A DNA stretch of 31,541 nucleotides. Origin: Bacteroidota bacterium (GTDB taxonomy: Bacteria > Bacteroidota > Bacteroidia > Bacteroidales > UBA10428). A model generated the notes under the pieces. The model ran no database searches, was not told the DNA's origin, and saw only the letters and a list, made by a program, of their open reading frames with translations. Within the stretch, counting starts at the first letter, position 1, and every line of letters begins with the position of its first letter. Of the stretch, positions 31,450-31,541 are shown piece by piece. Location: assembly GCA_017860375.1 (NCBI GenBank), contig JAGDMB010000003.1, forward strand, positions 1-31,541, given 5' to 3'. The translations under genes and the position numbers were made by a program.

Positions 31450-31541
31450 CAGGGTGTCCTTTTAATGCAATCGACGGATTGCTGGATTTGACAGGCAAAA
31501 GAACATAAGGTCTGAATTCCTGAGAACACCCTGACAGGGTG
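31411..31541. repeat. Duplicated gene 3' end and terminator hairpin
   Basis: TTGCTGGATTTGACAGG occurs at 31414-31430 inside the last gene and again at 31479-31495 after its stop. The second copy still reads AIDGLLDLTGKRT followed by TAA, parallel to the gene's own INGLLDLTGKRKTP end. The hairpin ACACCCTGACAGGGTG occurs at 31441-31456 and again at 31526-31541, where the window stops. The copies are 65 and 85 bases apart, so about 20 extra bases separate the elements in the second copy. Confidence 0.75.
31440..31463 (+). terminator. Terminator overlapping the stop codon of the Ehr-like operon
   Basis: GACACCCT (31440-31447) pairs perfectly with AGGGTGTC (31451-31458) around a three-base loop, followed by CTTTT. 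The TGA stop of the last gene (31447-31449) sits at the stem-loop junction, so the final codons are part of the hairpin. Confidence 0.7.

Overview
This window is chromosomal DNA from a member of the Bacteroidota, most likely Bacteroidales or a close relative. The evidence is a C-terminal type IX secretion sorting domain, DUF4290 next to murA, DUF5777 and DUF4369 proteins, lipoproteins with Bacteroidetes-style lipoboxes, and several promoters of the phylum-specific form TTTG-N~19-23-TAnnTTTG with little Shine-Dalgarno signal. I see no tRNA, rRNA, CRISPR array, insertion sequence or phage gene.

Region 1 (1-9540) is alpha-glucan (glycogen) metabolism. After the N-terminal part of a minus-strand DUF4369-type lipoprotein (1-285) comes a plus-strand run. 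It holds a GH133 debranching enzyme, a GT4 glycosyltransferase split into two ORFs by what looks like a frame-disrupting deletion, a GH57 amylase-type enzyme with a lysine-rich tail, and, from its own promoter, a 1411-residue fusion of a GT3-like glycogen synthase with a GT35 alpha-glucan phosphorylase. Together they could build, remodel and break down glycogen.

Region 2 (9682-14324) looks like an envelope electron-transfer or metal cluster. It has a lipoprotein with three c-type heme domains (two with CX4CH spacing), a one-heme lipoprotein, a DUF5777 beta-barrel, a YceI-like protein, a membrane-anchored OB-fold protein and an Nramp metal transporter.

Region 3 (14551-22709) contains an EF-G paralogue of the EF-G2 type without the catalytic histidine, a minus-strand type-B T9SS cargo protein, a PcrA/UvrD helicase, and DUF4290-murA. 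This MurA has Asp instead of the fosfomycin-target Cys. A degenerate 16-bp tandem repeat (22771-22941) and a minus-strand orphan lipoprotein follow.

Region 4 (24006-31541) is the most unusual part. It is a six-gene operon resembling hydrogenase-4 / formate hydrogenlyase (hyfB-C-E-F-G-I order), with a good promoter and a terminator that swallows the last stop codon. The membrane antiporter-like subunits keep their key charged residues. The large subunit has lost all four Ni-binding cysteine positions. The NuoB-like subunit has lost three of four ligands of the proximal [4Fe-4S] cluster but carries an N-terminal one-cluster ferredoxin domain. It should therefore not be called a hydrogenase. It is an energy-converting-hydrogenase-related (Ehr-like) complex of unknown function, more degenerate at its redox sites than complex I or the hydrogenases.
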